Positions 37,622 to 49,749 of a stretch of 64,000 nt of DNA are shown one piece after another (positions within the stretch are counted from its first letter, which is position 1; each line of letters begins with the position of its first letter). The position numbers were made by a program, and so were the translations under genes. Under the pieces are notes generated by a model that did no database searches, was not told the DNA's origin, and saw only the letters and a program-made list of their open reading frames with translations. Origin of the DNA: Oasisia sp. SBJ-2009 (lineage: Eukaryota; Annelida; Polychaeta; Sabellida; Siboglinidae); assembly GCA_964017155.1 (NCBI GenBank), contig OZ024856.1:11660666-11724665 (forward strand), read 5' to 3'.

Positions 37622-37795
37622 CTATTCGGTGAAGAAACCGCGCAACATGTGTCTGTCCATAAGCTTGCTGCACCGAGCTACATTCTCCATCCGATGTTTT
37701 CTAACGTCATTCCCTTCAAAGGCAGTCATAAAGCATTCCTGAATCTCCTCTGTGTTGTTTACCAGTTCTTTCTTTCTGGCAGCATCTGGAATGTA
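37622..37795 (-). CDS. Unidentified terminal coding exon
   Basis: On the minus strand an acceptor (TTCTTATTAG) is followed by 57 open codons and TAG at 37,622-37,624. The peptide starts YIPDAARKKELVNNTEEIQE and ends MDRHMLRGFFTE; it is charged and looks like a real protein C-terminus rather than random sequence. I do not recognise the family. No upstream exon could be found between 37,800 and 39,200, which holds a repeat and a MITE, so it could be the relic of a gene or of a transposon ORF. Confidence 0.45.
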   Translation of the reverse strand, partial: YIPDAARKKELVNNTEEIQECFMTAFEGNDVRKHRMENVARCSKLMDRHMLRGFFTE

Positions 37796-38159
37796 CTAAT
37801 AAGAACATACAGTGCATAGAATCTGACATACAATTACATAAAATAATTACATTAACTAAAATTAATTACTACATTAATAAACAAAAATCCCATTACAGAG
37901 CTTAAAGTTGTCAAAGAATCTCTTTTCATTACAATTTGGTACATGAGAGCCTTCCTTTTGGGTGTCAAAGAGTCCTTTTAATGAAAAACTATACCACATA
38001 ATTTGTTTATGTTTTATCTAATTTCTTATGATTTTTTTCTGTCGCTTAAATAAATACCTAGTAAACTGTGAGGGTGTATGCTGACAGAAAGTGCATAAAT
38101 GTGTAAGTATTTCGTCCATAACATACTTCCAGTTCCCCATACACCCACATTATCACTCA

Positions 38160-38365
38160 CAAACATAAAACACACACATGCTTACACACACATAAACGCT
38201 TACAAACGCGTACACACCCACGCGTACACACACACGCGTACACACACACGCGTACACACACACGCGTACACACACACGCGTACACACACACACACACACA
38301 CGCACGCACGCGCGTACACACACGCGCGCGCGTACGTGTACACACACGCGTACACACACACGTTT
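38160..38365. repeat. CA / CACACGCGTA microsatellite
   Basis: Repeated CACACACACGCGTA units with Z-DNA-prone alternating purine-pyrimidine sequence. Confidence 0.92.
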
Positions 38366-38409
38366 TCCTAACTGATATTTAGTCAAACAAAAATTCTGTC
38401 ACCCACCGG

Positions 38410-39078
38410 CGGCAATGTCACGGTAAGCTTCCGGTTAACTGGCCTAAATTATTAGTGCCTTTTCAAAACGGTTTTACGACCTTTTTCGATGTATCTGTGT
38501 TCGCAATGTGATTCTACATTATTTTCGGTACAAAGAAGTAAGATACTATTTAAAAAAATATGATATAGATGAATTTTACGCCGTCGAGTCCACGTAAACA
38601 TTTACACGCCGTTGTCAGAAGAACAATTCAGATGAACAGCCAGTGAACCCCGGTGCCCCCGATGCATCACGACCGCAAAGGCGATGTCCTATGATTTGTG
38701 AATAATATTATTATTATTATGTCGCCAAACCTATAAGTAGCCTTACTACATCATTAATGCTTATTCTGTATAATGCAGATTCAGCTAGTTTATGTCCGAA
38801 TGTATAAAATATTGCTAATTGGTTTTTATGTCATCTTTGCAATGCACATGCAAAACTGAAGACATGTTCGCGCACCCTGTGAGATCGGCTTGTTTACGTC
38901 GAATCGACGGAATTAAATTGGTCTAAAACATAATTTAAAATAATAATATCTGTCTTCTTTATACCGGAACTAATGTAGAATGGATTCCAAACACATACAC
39001 ATCAAACAGTTAGAAAAACCGTTTTGAAAGGCCCGAATACTTTAAGCCAGTTAACTGGACCTGACCTTCACCTTGGCG
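38410..39078. mobile_element. Candidate MITE with about 140-bp terminal inverted repeats
   Basis: The left end (about 38,410-38,556) and the reverse complement of the right end (about 38,925-39,078) align through GGTTAACTGGCCTAA versus AGTTAACTGGCTTAA, TTTCAAAACGGTTTT in both, GATTCTACATTA versus CATTCTACATTA, and a following GGTAcAAAGAAG-type block. The interior of about 370 bp has no ORF. Long imperfect TIRs around a short noncoding core fit a MITE or a foldback element. A clear target duplication was not found. Confidence 0.7.
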
Positions 39079-39526
39079 TATAACTTGTTGACATAAAAAT
39101 CAAATGAATCCTTGACAGAGACTATGTTTGGACAGCCCCAATTAACATAAATTCACAAAATAAACACATATGGTACTCACCCAACACTACATGGTCACTG
39201 GGTAATGCTGAAGAACTTCTCATATCTTCTAGTGAGCACAACAGCCAACATACAAATCCAAACTGTCAATAATGGCGGTAAACATCGCAGTAAATTTAAG
39301 AATGTCAAGGAATACCATAAATATTGTCAATACAATATTGTGAATCAATGCACATTTCTTGCTGAGTTGTTTTATGGGTTGACATGAACATTTAATTTAC
39401 AAATTATGTGTGACATTTGTTTCATTTTGTTTCCAGGACTTTCGTGATGTCTACCTGACTTTTAAGTTGAATAAAGCCTAATATCGAAGGTTACAACAAT
39501 TTATTCAGCTTAACTAGACAGTCAAT

Positions 39527-40294
39527 ATGGAAACTCTCCGGAAACCAGCTCGACTCAACCTGGGTCCGAACTCTCCCTCAGCTGCCAAAGAATGGAAGCT
39601 CTGGCACATGACCTTCAGGAATTTCATCGATGAGTGTGGTGAAAATGCGTCAAACAAGTTCAGAACTCTCGTCAACTATGTATCACACAACGTGTATGAC
39701 TACACCGAGGATTGTACAGACTACGATGCTGCAATAGAGACTCTAACACAGCTGTACATAAAAACTCCGAATGAGATATTTCCTCGTTACCTACTTCGGC
39801 TACTTGCAATCAGAAGACAAAAACCAGGTGAAACTCTCACTGAATTCCTCCAAGCACTTCGGAAACTCAGCAAGGACTGCAATCTCAAAAAAAATACTGC
39901 TGAACAATACCGAGAGGAACTGGTCCGTGATACCTTCATCAATGGAATAGCATCTCCACTAATTCGGCAACGTCTACTCGAGAACACTAGACTTGACCTC
40001 AAGACGGCCTTTGATCAAGCAAACTCCTTGGATTTGGCACAGAAGAACTCTGAAGCATACGCCATGCCAAGCATTCCTGTAACTGCAACGGTATCAAGTT
40101 CTCCGACAAATCAGCATACTGAAATCCCAATGCCGAAGGAGCACTCTCTTGCTGCAACATATGCGCCTAAGAAGAAATGCTACTTCTGCGGTGATTCCAT
40201 TCACAGTAGAAGACGTTGCCCGGCACGTGATGTAGAAACTGTGGGGAAAAGGGACATTTTGGAAAGGTATGCAGGTCGAAACCCAATGCAAGTA
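39527..40294 (+). pseudogene. Ty3/gypsy-type retroelement gag
   Basis: ORF starting METLRKPARLNLGPNSPSAA with a retrotransposon gag core (about residues 20-190; FRNFIDECGE, LLRLLAIRRQKPGETLTEF) and a CCHC zinc knuckle CYFCGDSIHSRRRC at about residues 218-231. A second knuckle (CRNCGEKGHFGKVC) follows near 40,232-40,275 but in another frame, so a frameshift breaks gag just after the first knuckle. Upstream, 39,080-39,526 shows no obvious LTR. Confidence 0.85.
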
Positions 40295-40305
40295 CAACGG
40301 CTGCA

Positions 40306-42494
40306 GTGTTCTCATCTGCGATTTGCTCAACCACAGCTGCGTGTCCAAACAGCCTATCACAGGCTTCTGCGAATGTATCTGTCAATGGAAATACTCTGTC
40401 AGCACTCATCGACACGGGAAGCTCTGATAGCTTCATAAGTCAAACCGTGACCGAACAGCTTAATCTGAAGATTCATCCGTCCATGGCTCTCACCTTTCTG
40501 AAGACACACGTCATTGGCCACTGTTTTTTGCAGACATCGACCGCAATCAAAATATCTACACATGCACATCCCTTGGTGTTCCCAAAGACCTTTGTAGTGA
40601 CATCATCCTCGGCCATGACTTGCAGAAAGAACACGAGAGGGTCACCATTGAATTTGGAGGAAGTAAACCTGAGTTGATTATTCCAAACTCAGCTCCAGTA
40701 TGTGCTGTCTCAGGAGCTACAATCGACGAGCCATCTCTCTTCTCAAATCTACTTCCTGACTGCAACACTATCGCCAGTAAATCCAAGTCTTTCAGCAAGG
40801 ATGACCAGGATTTCATTCAACAAGAGGTTTCTAAGCTTCTCTCCTAGGGTATTGTTGAGATCAGTTCGTCGCCTTGGCGTGCACAAGTGGTTGTGGCGAA
40901 AGATCCATTGGATCGGCACAAAAAGAGACTTTGCATAGACTATTCTCAGACCATCAATCAGTACACAGACCTTGATGCTTACCCTCTTCCTCGAATTGAT
41001 GATATGGTTAACGATCTGGCAGCCTACAAAGTGTACTCAACATATAACCTCAAAAGTGCCTATCACCAGGTGCCGATAAAAGAATCTGATCGGAAGTACA
41101 CAGGTTTTGAAGCCAATGGGAGACTCTACCAGTTCTGTCGTATAGCCTTTGGTGTGACCAACGGAGTTGCCGTGTTCCAGAGAGCGATGCACAAGATGGT
41201 CGATGAGGAAGGACTCAAATACACCTTCCCATATCTAGACAACATTACAGTAGCAGGGAGAAACCAACAGGAACATGATGAAAATGTGAAGAAGTTCCGT
41301 GAAGTAATTCAGCGGATAATTCTTACCCTCAACGAAACCAAGTCTGTGAAATCTAAAGCATCTATCAACATACTTGGTTACTGTATGGGCGATGGTGTCA
41401 TCAAACCAGATCAGGAGCAACTTCGCCCCCTCCAGGACTATCCTCCTCCAACAAATGTCGGCTCACTCCGTAGAGTGGTGGGCATGTTTGCTTACTATGC
41501 GAAGTGGATACCAAACTTCTCTGACAAAATACAGCCTCTTGTGAATGGTACATCCTTCCCACTGGATGAATCTGACCTATCTGCCTTTGTCCTACTGAAG
41601 AATGAACTTGAGAGTGCTACACTCCAATCCATTGATGAAAGCCAACCGTTTGTGGTTGAATGTGATGCATCAGAGGGTTGTGTCTCTGCAACACTAAACC
41701 AATGTGGACGACGTGTTGCATTCATGTCAAGAACACTCCAAGGTAGTGAAATCCATTACCCACCCGTTGAAAAGGAAGCAACAGCTATCATAGAAGTTGT
41801 TCGTAAATGGCGCCATTTCCTTGCTGGTCGCTGTTTCACTCTAGTGACAGATCAACGCTCAGTGGTCTTCATGATTGAAAACAGAAAACGATCAAAGATT
41901 AAGAACAACAAGATCCAATCCTAGCGACTGCAACTGGCTTCATTCAGCTACACAGTGAAGTATCGACTAGGCAAGGACAACGTGGCACCGGACTCATTCA
42001 CACGTACATTCATTGCTTCTATGTCAACATCAAGGCTCTCAGAGACCCACAATGGTTTGGGTGACCCGGGCCAGGTGTAACTCGAATGTTACACTTTGTG
42101 AGGTCAAGGAGCATGCCGTTTTGAACAGAAGATGTCAAGAAAACTTGTTCCACATGCAGAATCTGTGCTGAGCTAAAACCACAGTTCTATCGTCCAACTC
42201 CTGGAACACTGATAAAGTCTACGCAGCCGATGGAGCGACTCAGTATTGACTTCAAAGGACCGCTGTCTACAACATCACGGAATGCATACATACTCACAGT
42301 GGTGGATGAGTATTCACTTTTCCCTTTTGCATTTCATGGCCCGAACATGCACTCATCAACGGTGATCAAATGCCTAGACCAAATATTTACTCTGTGCGGC
42401 ATGCGTAGTTACATTCACTCTGACCGTGGTACATCATTTCTTTCACAAGAACTCAAGGAATACCTGTCTCAACGAGGCATAGCAACAAGAAGCA
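40306..42494 (+). pseudogene. Ty3/gypsy-type retroelement pol (protease-RT-RNase H-partial integrase)
   Basis: In order: an aspartic protease (ALIDTGSSDSFIS), a frameshift near 40,560, an in-frame TAG at 40,845-40,847, reverse transcriptase (YPLPRIDDMVNDL, STYNLKSAYHQVPI, FPYLDN at 41,226-41,243), RNase H (VVECDASEG, then EKEAT and TDQRSVVFM), another TAG at 41,922-41,924 where Trp is expected, an integrase zinc motif (CSTCRICAE) and part of the DDE core (IDFKGP, HSDRGTSF). The integrase stops being recognisable near 42,494, so the final catalytic Glu and the 3' LTR are missing. The YxDD box reads YLDN. This is a dead copy. Confidence 0.88.
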
Positions 42495-42698
42495 ATATTT
42501 TATTAATAACAACTTTCATAACCATTCATTATCTTAAACACTACTGTCTGAGCTCCTTCTCATTCTCTTGGTCACTATTGCTGGTAAACGCCACGTACAG
42601 CCTTTTAAACAAATTTAAATATTAAGACTACCAAATTGTTCAACCCGCCCGACGAACATTACCTCGACCACCAAACGAACGAAACAAAATAGATACAA

Positions 42699-43815
<1,117 letters not shown>

Positions 43816-44544
43816 ACATAAGCCCATACGCACATACGCCCATACGCACATAAGCACACACGTACACGCAGATGCAGCCGTCGCGGTGGTGGCATTGCAA
43901 TATAGGGCCGCTAAGTGTGTCACGATAAATGGCGTGACTCCGCGCGATTGGAGGTCATTGGGGTCTAAGCGAGACAATTAGGGACTGGACACAAGAATAA
44001 TACACAATAAAATAGTTTACGGGATTTGCATTTTACATTGCTGTACATTGTGATTTCGATAAGCACTTATATCTGACAAGTTGTCTAAATCCGCATAATC
44101 ATAACACATGTGTTCGTTTGCCCCAAACAGGTTGTACTACGCGAAAAATGGCACTTTTCATTATTAGTCAAGATCGCCAAACGCAAGTACTTGCCGCTAT
44201 TGCCATGACAACCATCATTATAATCGATTAAATTCATGATTTCCGTGATCATTGTCACCGGCAAAGTGTTCCACTGCTTCTGCTTGTAATAATCCTTTGG
44301 ACGGTATAACTGATATAGTTAGACTGGAACCGTTAACATGGAGAATATGGACCTCCTGCCCCCAGCCTCGTTTTCGCGCGCGAGACTTACACGCCGTATT
44401 ACACAAGGAATATGTCAAAGCACCATATTTAAAAGCTAGTCCAGTTCACTATATACAGAAAAAACGTTTCGTTCAATTTTTTGGGAGATTTGCAAAACTA
44501 TACATTTTTGGAAAGTTTAGAACCTACTGAACCTGAAAAGTTAT

Positions 44545-44820
44545 GTTTACATTTTTTCTAAACACTCTATGGCGGCCATCTTGGATTTTCAAAATGGCGA
44601 CTATTTTTTTGCTCACATTTTGCAATATCTCGGCTTCTAAGCATGTTAGGCTTTTGATTTTGGTGTCTAAACATACATTTTCAGAGACAAGGAATCTAAT
44701 GGGACAACTTATAATGAGCTATATATAATGCATGACACCATTTTGGAAATTTTTGAAAAAATACGTAAATTCTAAGTAACAACCTGAGGCTCAAATGGTA
44801 AATATTAGTCAACTTTTCGA
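44545..44820. repeat. Palindrome-bearing noncoding repeat before the Cys-cluster pseudogene
   Basis: Contains GGCGGCCATCTTGG followed by TTTCAAAATGGCG, an interrupted palindrome, and TTTTGGTGTCTAA. Similar phrases occur on the opposite strand at 63,518-63,860. It probably belongs to the same mobile unit as the pseudogene that follows. From 43,816 to 44,544 I see no gene. Confidence 0.45.
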
Positions 44821-44823
44821 GCA

Positions 44824-46360
44824 TTGAAAATAGTCTATCAGATTATCAAATGCACCCACTACAAGCGCTCCCTGCGTGCCCACATCTACTCATACGTGGC
44901 ACTGTATGAGCTGGCGATCGATCAGTTCTTGAAGGACAACCCTGACCTGAAGGATGCGTGCCTAGAAGCTACCGCTGAGTTAGAGGAGGCCTGCTCTGTG
45001 GCAAACAAGAAAACAAAAGCTGAATCTGTGAAGCAAGCCAATGCCCATCTACTGCAAACGCTGACTCGGGAGAATGTAATGAAGAGGCTGCATGATTGGG
45101 AAGAAAAGAAGGCCAAGAACGCAGTGTTCCATTCCATGATGAACTACCTGCACCGGGTGGAGACGATTCTCTACTTTGTAGCAGCATCTCGAAATGCTGA
45201 TCTTCACCTTCATCTTGAAGCTGGAGAAGCGCTCAGCAAGCTATTCTTTGCAATGGATAGGATCAAGTACAAGCGACTCTGGCCACGCTACATAGCAGAC
45301 ATGAATGCACTCAAGATTGACCACTCAGAAACATGGAGAGAACTGGAAGAGAGCAACATTTCTGTGACCAAGAACGCCATCCCATTTCATGTCTGGCAAC
45401 AAGACGCATAAAGTCAAGATTCGCGAAAATATCGTAGACCTGAAGGAAACCAAAAACCTGTATGGGAGGTTGATGGTCCTTGCCCGCTCAAACAGAGACA
45501 TTGACCAGAAGCAGGCATTTGGCACCTACGAGTTCACACTGACACCAAGGGCACTCTTTTCCCCCAAATGGCTCGGTGTTGCCATGCAATGACAAGTCCA
45601 AGCTTATCCATGTACTTGAGAAGTTGAAAACACGATAAACAACAGAAGCATACCAACAGTCAGATGAAGACCCCATAGAGACTGATGCAGATCCCCCTGA
45701 TCACCGTCGGAAGATTGCAGTGGTAGATGGCATGGTCCTTGTCCAGAAAATGACAATGAAACCAGCAACTGTAGTGACAGTGAAGGATCTCAGTGTATGC
45801 TTCAATGACAGACTGATGAACTTCACGAGAAGCTTTGATGAGGTCATCGTCGTCTTTAACACATACAAGGCTGATTCTCTGAAGAGCACAACCAGGCAAA
45901 AGAGGCGAAAAGGAAAGGATCCAGTCCAAAGGGCCTCCAGATCTCAAGCATTCCTGATCTACGTTGGCACCTATTTTGCAAATACATGGCAGAAAGTGAG
46001 AAGCTACAACCTACCATGGGTGCCATCAAGCAGCAATTATTTAGGACGCATGTGCAAGCTAGAATCTGGGGCCAGGCTGCCCATCCCAAGCAGGTTCCGT
46101 TGGACCCACTGCAGAATGGCTATCACAAGGATCACGATGAGGGCCAGCTCAACCCAACCACCACTGATGTGCCACCAGCACCGAAGGCTATCATTGAGTT
46201 GGTCAGATGTCAGTGCAAGGGGAACTGCACATCTAATCGCTGCTTGTGCAAGTCAAATAACTTACCTTGCACAGATCTCTGCATGTGCAACACACATTGT
46301 GAAAACGACGAAGACACATACTACGAGAATCGTGATTCAGATGATGACAGTGATGACTAA
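44824..46360 (+). pseudogene. Decayed member of a repetitive invertebrate family with C-terminal CXC-like Cys cluster
   Basis: Fragments of one protein lie in order but in different frames: 44,824-45,411 (starts MKIVYQIIKCTHYKRSLRAH, then YELAIDQFLKDNPDLKDACL, helical, charged), 45,389-45,592 (VDLKETKNLYGRLMVLARSN), about 45,584-45,640, 45,720-45,930 (VDGMVLVQKMTMKP, then ATRQKRRKGKDPV-like) and 45,986-46,360 (PPAPKAIIELVRCQCKGNCT, then RCLCKSNNLPCTDLCMC and an acidic tail). Uncharacterised proteins with this order recur many times in cnidarian and mollusc genomes, which suggests a transposon or domesticated-transposon origin. Part of the middle seems deleted near 45,935-45,985. At least two frameshifts and a stop make it non-functional. 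Confidence 0.65.
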
Positions 46361-46547
46361 TGTCATTTGCTTGATATATCTTAATGTCTAGGACCATTGT
46401 TCTAATGTGACGATCCTTTACATATTATAATTAGAGTACTGCGATGAAACATTTGTTTCTATCAGGTACACAAGAAGTACATTTTGGTCATTTTTTGAGT
46501 AAACATTGTGATTGGTGTCAATATATTTATAATTATATCAGTATTAT

Positions 46548-46960
46548 TGAATATTTCGTTGTGGTACATTCAACTATGTGGCATTCTTGTAAACTGTCAA
46601 GGACGGTAAAATATATGTGATACATTTCGTCATTAGCTGCCCTCTATATAGGCAACATGTCCACGACATATATATTATGGTTTCCGTGTACATTAAACAC
46701 CACTTATATTGGATATTTCATGACGGCAGCTTACAAAAAAGGATTAGAAACCGACAAACGGCGGCATAGAGTGTTTATTTCCATCCGTATGTAAAACAAA
46801 GTCCTCGTATTAAGTAAACAAAATGTTTATCTATAATAACTGTATCTACTGCTTACGATAGTATCTTGTTTCCACACCCCTGTTTTTACTAATTTTCAAT
46901 GCGTGACTGCCAGTGAGTTTGTGTATGCATGTATACACAATGTGTGTAAGTGTATAATGT
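46548..46960. repeat. ACP7 3'-flank block repeated, copy 2
   Basis: Same block as 24,733-25,290, same orientation, with substitutions and small deletions and ending in a TATG/GT-rich tail. No ACP7 coding sequence precedes it; the Cys-cluster pseudogene does. Confidence 0.75.
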
Positions 46961-47483
46961 ATGTTTTATGTATGTATGGATGTTTGGATGGATGGATATA
47001 TGGATAGATGTAGGTATGTGTGTATGTATACATACATACGCACATGTATACATGTGCGATGTATGCGTGCGTGCGAACGTGCGTACATGCGTAGGTACAT
47101 AGATATGTCTGTGATCATCTACACATCATGAAAACGTGTCAACTGATCACTCACGAACCGCCTTCGTTCAACGACGATCACATCGACTTGTGATGGCCGT
47201 CCATGCCGAAGCCGACTCACTTCAAGTGCCTAGGTTGCCTTTTCCAGGCGCTGATCATTCTTCGCTACGACCAAATTCAAATCTCGTAGAAAGTATGTTC
47301 AGAGTGATGAGAAATATCAACACAACGTTTCAGCCGCTAGGCCCTGGATACTTGGGTGGCGTGCAAAATCAGTGGTTCCTATGAATGCGACTAGTTGCAG
47401 TAGTCGCCAGGTTTGGTGGCGTACGCCTTTCTAAAAAAAACATCACCATGTTGCAAATGCTGTAACGTAATAATGGGGTTCCA
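46961..47483. other. Intergenic, no recognised gene
   Basis: Short TATG/GGAT-rich sequence, then unique sequence with an 82-codon ORF (47,136-47,384) that I do not recognise and do not consider a supported gene. Confidence 0.35.
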
Positions 47484-47568
47484 CAAATCCACCTTAGTCG
47501 CTAGAGGCGCTAATACGCAACTATACCCTAGTTGCGTATCAGCGCCTCTAGCGACTAACGTGGATTTG
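47484..47568. repeat. 40-bp-arm hairpin
   Basis: 47,484-47,523 and the reverse complement of 47,529-47,568 are identical except for two positions, with a 5-bp loop (TACCC). The arms contain TTAGTCGCTAGAGGCGCT and end at the loop with ACGCAACTA. It would form a stable 40-bp stem as single-stranded DNA or RNA. Confidence 0.93.
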
Positions 47569-48959
47569 TTTGCATGTTTTGCTGAACGCTTGTTTAAATC
47601 ATCCTCAATTAGCTATTGACCGTGCAGGCGCATAGCTAGCGACAGTTTGTATGTGGGCAAGCCGTATGTGTGGTCAATAGACAAAACAGCCAAATGCTAT
47701 TCGAACAACGTATTGTGTAAAAACATTCAGACAAAACCTTAACCATAAGGGAATTAGAGTGGATTTTATCCTGAGGGGATTCTGTCCGTAAGTGATTCTG
47801 TTCGGTTACCCTGTAGACCCAAGGGCGAATGCAGAGATGGTAGAAGGGGCACGTACACCTTTCATTCCATGGACCCGCCTGTGATTATATAGGGATTCAT
47901 CTTGACAGAAATAGGAAACTAAGAAATAAATAAGCTTGTCAATTAAAATACTAAATATTGAACATCGACGGCTGTATTCAAAGTCGCTGGAGCAGACACT
48001 TTATTAACGGCAAAGCAGAGACGACCCGATCAGCGTCAGATGATTCGATTGTTCACGTAACTACACGCACGTCAGCAAATGTTTATTGTGTCACCATAGC
48101 AACATATTGTCTTGCATTTGTTCATAGACCGTTTCATGTCCTCCTATCACGTCGACAACAGACGTTCCAAGGATCGTTGTCCGACCGAAGCACGGGCATC
48201 TTGACACGGACTTCTCGCTCGGTGGTGGCTGATCGGAACGTCGGCGTCTACCAGAAACACTTGTGGTGTCGCGTAGTCCGGTTTGAACGTACGATTGCTT
48301 CTTGATCGACGTTGACGGACATTTTCTTTCGATGGTGTGACGTCAATGAACAGGCAAACGTTTTGCGTTGCGCGACGTTCAACCGTCCAAGAACCCGTCG
48401 TTCGCGCACACGACGGGAGATCGCGGGTTGGAGACAGCGACGTTTCCGGTGGCGTTCGTCGATCGTAGCTCGGCCTCGGTCGTTTCGTGTCGTGTCGAAC
48501 TAAACACTGAACGAGCAAACATTCAAAAAACGTATCAATTATCATGTCACGCCCACTGCAGTATAGCTTAGGTCTAGACTAGTCTCACCCCTCCCCTCCC
48601 CTTTGTTTCTTATGTCTACTACCCCCCTCTACTATGCCACACACTCTTTCACTACATTTCAGAAGTGTCTACTGCAACCTCCACAAATCAGCATAATCAT
48701 CACAACATTGATGCTGGCTGATTAATAGAAGAAGAAGAAGAAAGACTAACTGACTAACTGTCTAGATGCGAGCACGCTATCGAATCTTGCAACATATCTC
48801 TGGTGCCCTGCCCTGCCTCCTCGGCCACGCTTACGTAACAACGTTAAACAGGCAACTGGTCATGCATTGGTCGTGCACTCGCGTCGTTTATTTCTCTTTG
48901 TATTGTATATAAATTGTATACTATTGGGTAGATAATACTACTAATACTAATACTAGCCG
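47569..48959. other. Mostly unannotated; CpG-rich tract at 48,140-48,560
   Basis: No gene is recognised. The 48,140-48,560 part is rich in CpG (GTCGCG, CGTCGTTCGCG, GATCGCGGG) compared with its surroundings and has overlapping ORFs on both strands, the longest 132 codons on minus, none recognisable. It could be a CpG-island-like promoter or transposon-derived sequence. Confidence 0.3.
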
Positions 48960-49430
48960 AACCTTAGTTACTAGGAGCCTACCAATAACGTCAATCAACT
49001 TGGCTGGAGACGTGAAGCACCTGAAATGCAAAAAACGACAATGATTATCATTATGCATCATTAGCTAAGCTTAGTTAAGGACAAATCGCAACTGAATTAG
49101 TTTTGATGATTACGGTTTGAGAAGTACGGTAACGCTGACTCGGCTATAAGCATAACATTTCTAGAGTCTAAGCATCACAGCCAATCATATTCAACGCCTA
49201 AACTACAGTGTCTACAATCAATGTGTAGTCTTACCTAAGAGTGTGGGTCTCCCGACCGTTGAGTACTGCGTCAACGGTTACACTCCACACTCCTGCGGTG
49301 CCTTCACGTGTCCTGTCGGTTGCGGCGCGGTTGGGTTGGAATCGAACTCAAAGCGAACTTCCGGTAGCGATGTTAGGTTCTACCCGTCCTGCCTTGAGCC
49401 GGGCGTGATGTTCCGACGTTATGAGCAGTT
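48960..49430 (-). ncRNA. Candidate spliced minus-strand transcript, 5' exons
   Basis: On the minus strand, a GC-richer stretch from about 49,430 ends in a consensus donor (CTCTTAG|GTAAGAC, exon end about 49,234). About 200 bp further on, a strong acceptor (TTTTTTGCATTTCAG) starts another exon at about 49,019. Neither exon has a convincing ORF. The promoter-like block just upstream fits. This could be a 5' UTR of an unseen gene or a noncoding RNA; it is inferred only from splice signals. Confidence 0.35.
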
Positions 49431-49556
49431 GTTTCTCTCACAAGGGGCCGCTACACATCTTAGGTTCCGTGCAGTTCACAGCACACCTCCAGTCTTTCGT
49501 TACTGTTGTTGTTGTGAAAGTTCTCACCGCCAACTGGTGGTTACGGTAGCGTCTGA

Positions 49557-49740
49557 TGACGTCATAACGATTTTGATTGGCTACCGCATAAAACCGCGGT
49601 AGCATAAGCCAATCAGCGACCCGAATAACTCCCGCGGTTTTATAAACGGCCATTGTCTCGTAGACCAATAAGAACGAGACATTAATTTAACGTTATCAAG
49701 CCGAAAACGCATGGAAACTCCTTCGTTATTGGCTGGTTTT
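49557..49740. promoter_or_regulatory. Promoter-like block: CRE plus four CCAAT boxes
   Basis: A full palindromic CRE (TGACGTCA, 49,557-49,564) is followed by ATTGG at about 49,577, CCAAT at about 49,609, CCAAT at about 49,665 and ATTGG at about 49,727. A TTTTATAAA element lies near 49,640. The first two CCAAT boxes face each other within a palindrome (GGCTACCGC and GCGGTAGC). CCAAT clusters of this kind bind NF-Y and are typical of TATA-poor or bidirectional promoters. The surroundings are AT-rich and silent. Confidence 0.55.
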
Positions 49741-49749
49741 CTGCAAATG

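Noticed and set aside
47136..47384. 82-codon ORF as a gene
   Set aside because: No similarity recognised, no splice or promoter context.
48147..48545. 132-codon minus-strand ORF in CpG-rich DNA
   Set aside because: Arg/Ser/Thr-rich composition follows from CGX codons, and equally long ORFs exist on the other strand; more likely regulatory or repeat DNA.
49577..49613. Transposon terminal inverted repeat formed by the facing CCAAT boxes
   Set aside because: The palindrome is short and interrupted and fits a promoter architecture better than an element end.
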